Below are positions 5,800 to 6,118 of a DNA stretch of 6,118 nucleotides, piece after piece; within the stretch, counting starts at the first letter, position 1, and every line of letters starts with the position of its first letter. This stretch comes from Clostridiales bacterium (lineage in GTDB: Bacteria; Bacillota; Clostridia; Oscillospirales; Butyricicoccaceae). The notes below the pieces were generated by a model that saw only the letters and a program-made list of their open reading frames with translations, was not told where the DNA came from and searched no databases. The translations under genes and the position numbers were made by a program. The stretch lies in contig JAHZHY010000214.1 of NCBI GenBank assembly GCA_019420045.1, forward strand, positions 1,682 to 7,799. The letters run 5' to 3'.

Positions 5800-6118
5800 G
5801 ATCACTGTGGCCAAAAACGCCGGTTACTGCTATGGCGTGCGCCGGGCCATTGAAAAGGCCGAAAGTCTGGGTGGAAAAGGCCGGAAGGTGTATACCGCAG
5901 GGCCTTTGATCCACAACAAATTCGTCGTGGAGCAGCTTGAGGGGAAGGGCATCTTTTCCCGGGAGGACATCGAAAGCATTCCCGACGGGGCTGCTGTGGT
6001 GGTGCGGGCCCACGGCATCACGCTGGATCAGCAGCGGCGGCTGATGGAAAAAGGCTGCCAGCTGGAAGACGCCACCTGTCCTCATGTAGGGCGTATTCAC
6101 CGGATCGTGGAGGAAGAG
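5792..6118 (+). CDS. ispH: 4-hydroxy-3-methylbut-2-enyl diphosphate reductase (IspH/LytB), N-terminal part, runs off the right edge
   Basis: IspH is the [4Fe-4S] enzyme that makes isopentenyl and dimethylallyl diphosphate from HMBPP in the last step of the MEP pathway. The first 109 codons are present, with no stop before the edge. The opening (KITVAKNAGYCYGVRRAIEKA spans residues 3-23) is characteristic and contains the first cluster ligand, Cys13. TAGPLIHNKFVV (35-46) carries substrate-binding His41. VVRAHGI (70-76) carries His74. DATCPHVGRIHRIV (93-106) carries the second cluster ligand, Cys96. These positions match those of the E. coli enzyme almost exactly; the third cysteine and the catalytic glutamate lie outside the window. 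The GTG at 5792 is the start because the first motif follows at once. In many Clostridia IspH is fused to S1 RNA-binding domains; that cannot be checked here. Confidence 0.95.
   Translation, partial: MAKITVAKNAGYCYGVRRAIEKAESLGGKGRKVYTAGPLIHNKFVVEQLEGKGIFSREDIESIPDGAAVVVRAHGITLDQQRRLMEKGCQLEDATCPHVGRIHRIVEEE

Overview
The window is a compact stretch of chromosome from an endospore-forming Firmicute. It most likely comes from a GC-rich member of the class Clostridia (Oscillospirales-like). This rests on the presence of a YtfJ/GerW sporulation protein, the gene order, strong AGGAGG-type ribosome binding sites and visibly GC-rich third codon positions. The genus cannot be told from the sequence alone. 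All nine genes lie on the + strand, with gaps of 44 nt or less or short overlaps. I found no RNA gene, mobile element, CRISPR array or convincing intrinsic terminator, and no gene-free stretch longer than 50 nt.

Left part (1-2418), spore and envelope block: the last 39 codons of a probable DUF2953 protein run by an ATGA overlap into ytfJ. After a 44-nt gap with a perfect 8-bp inverted repeat comes a secreted D-alanyl-D-alanine carboxypeptidase (S11 family, DacB/DacF type). A purine-rich spacer then leads to an RsuA/RluB-family 23S rRNA pseudouridine synthase that starts with TTG. A carboxypeptidase close to rluB recalls the dacB-spmA-spmB-rluB order of Bacillus subtilis, here without spmAB.

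Right part (2431-6118), regulator and housekeeping block: a MurR/RpiR-type HTH-SIS regulator is coupled by ATGA to an HI0933/YhiN-type flavoprotein. This is followed by cmk (CMP kinase), plsC (1-acylglycerol-3-phosphate acyltransferase) and the first 109 codons of ispH (isoprenoid biosynthesis), each overlapping or nearly touching the next. The cmk-plsC-ispH run joins pyrimidine nucleotide, phospholipid and isoprenoid supply, all feeding membrane and wall synthesis.

The tight packing suggests one long transcription unit or a few nested ones, but no promoter could be identified. I did not find an undescribed system. The points most worth a second look are the hairpin covering the carboxypeptidase ribosome binding site, the non-canonical SIS ligand motifs of the regulator, and the flavoprotein of unsettled function.
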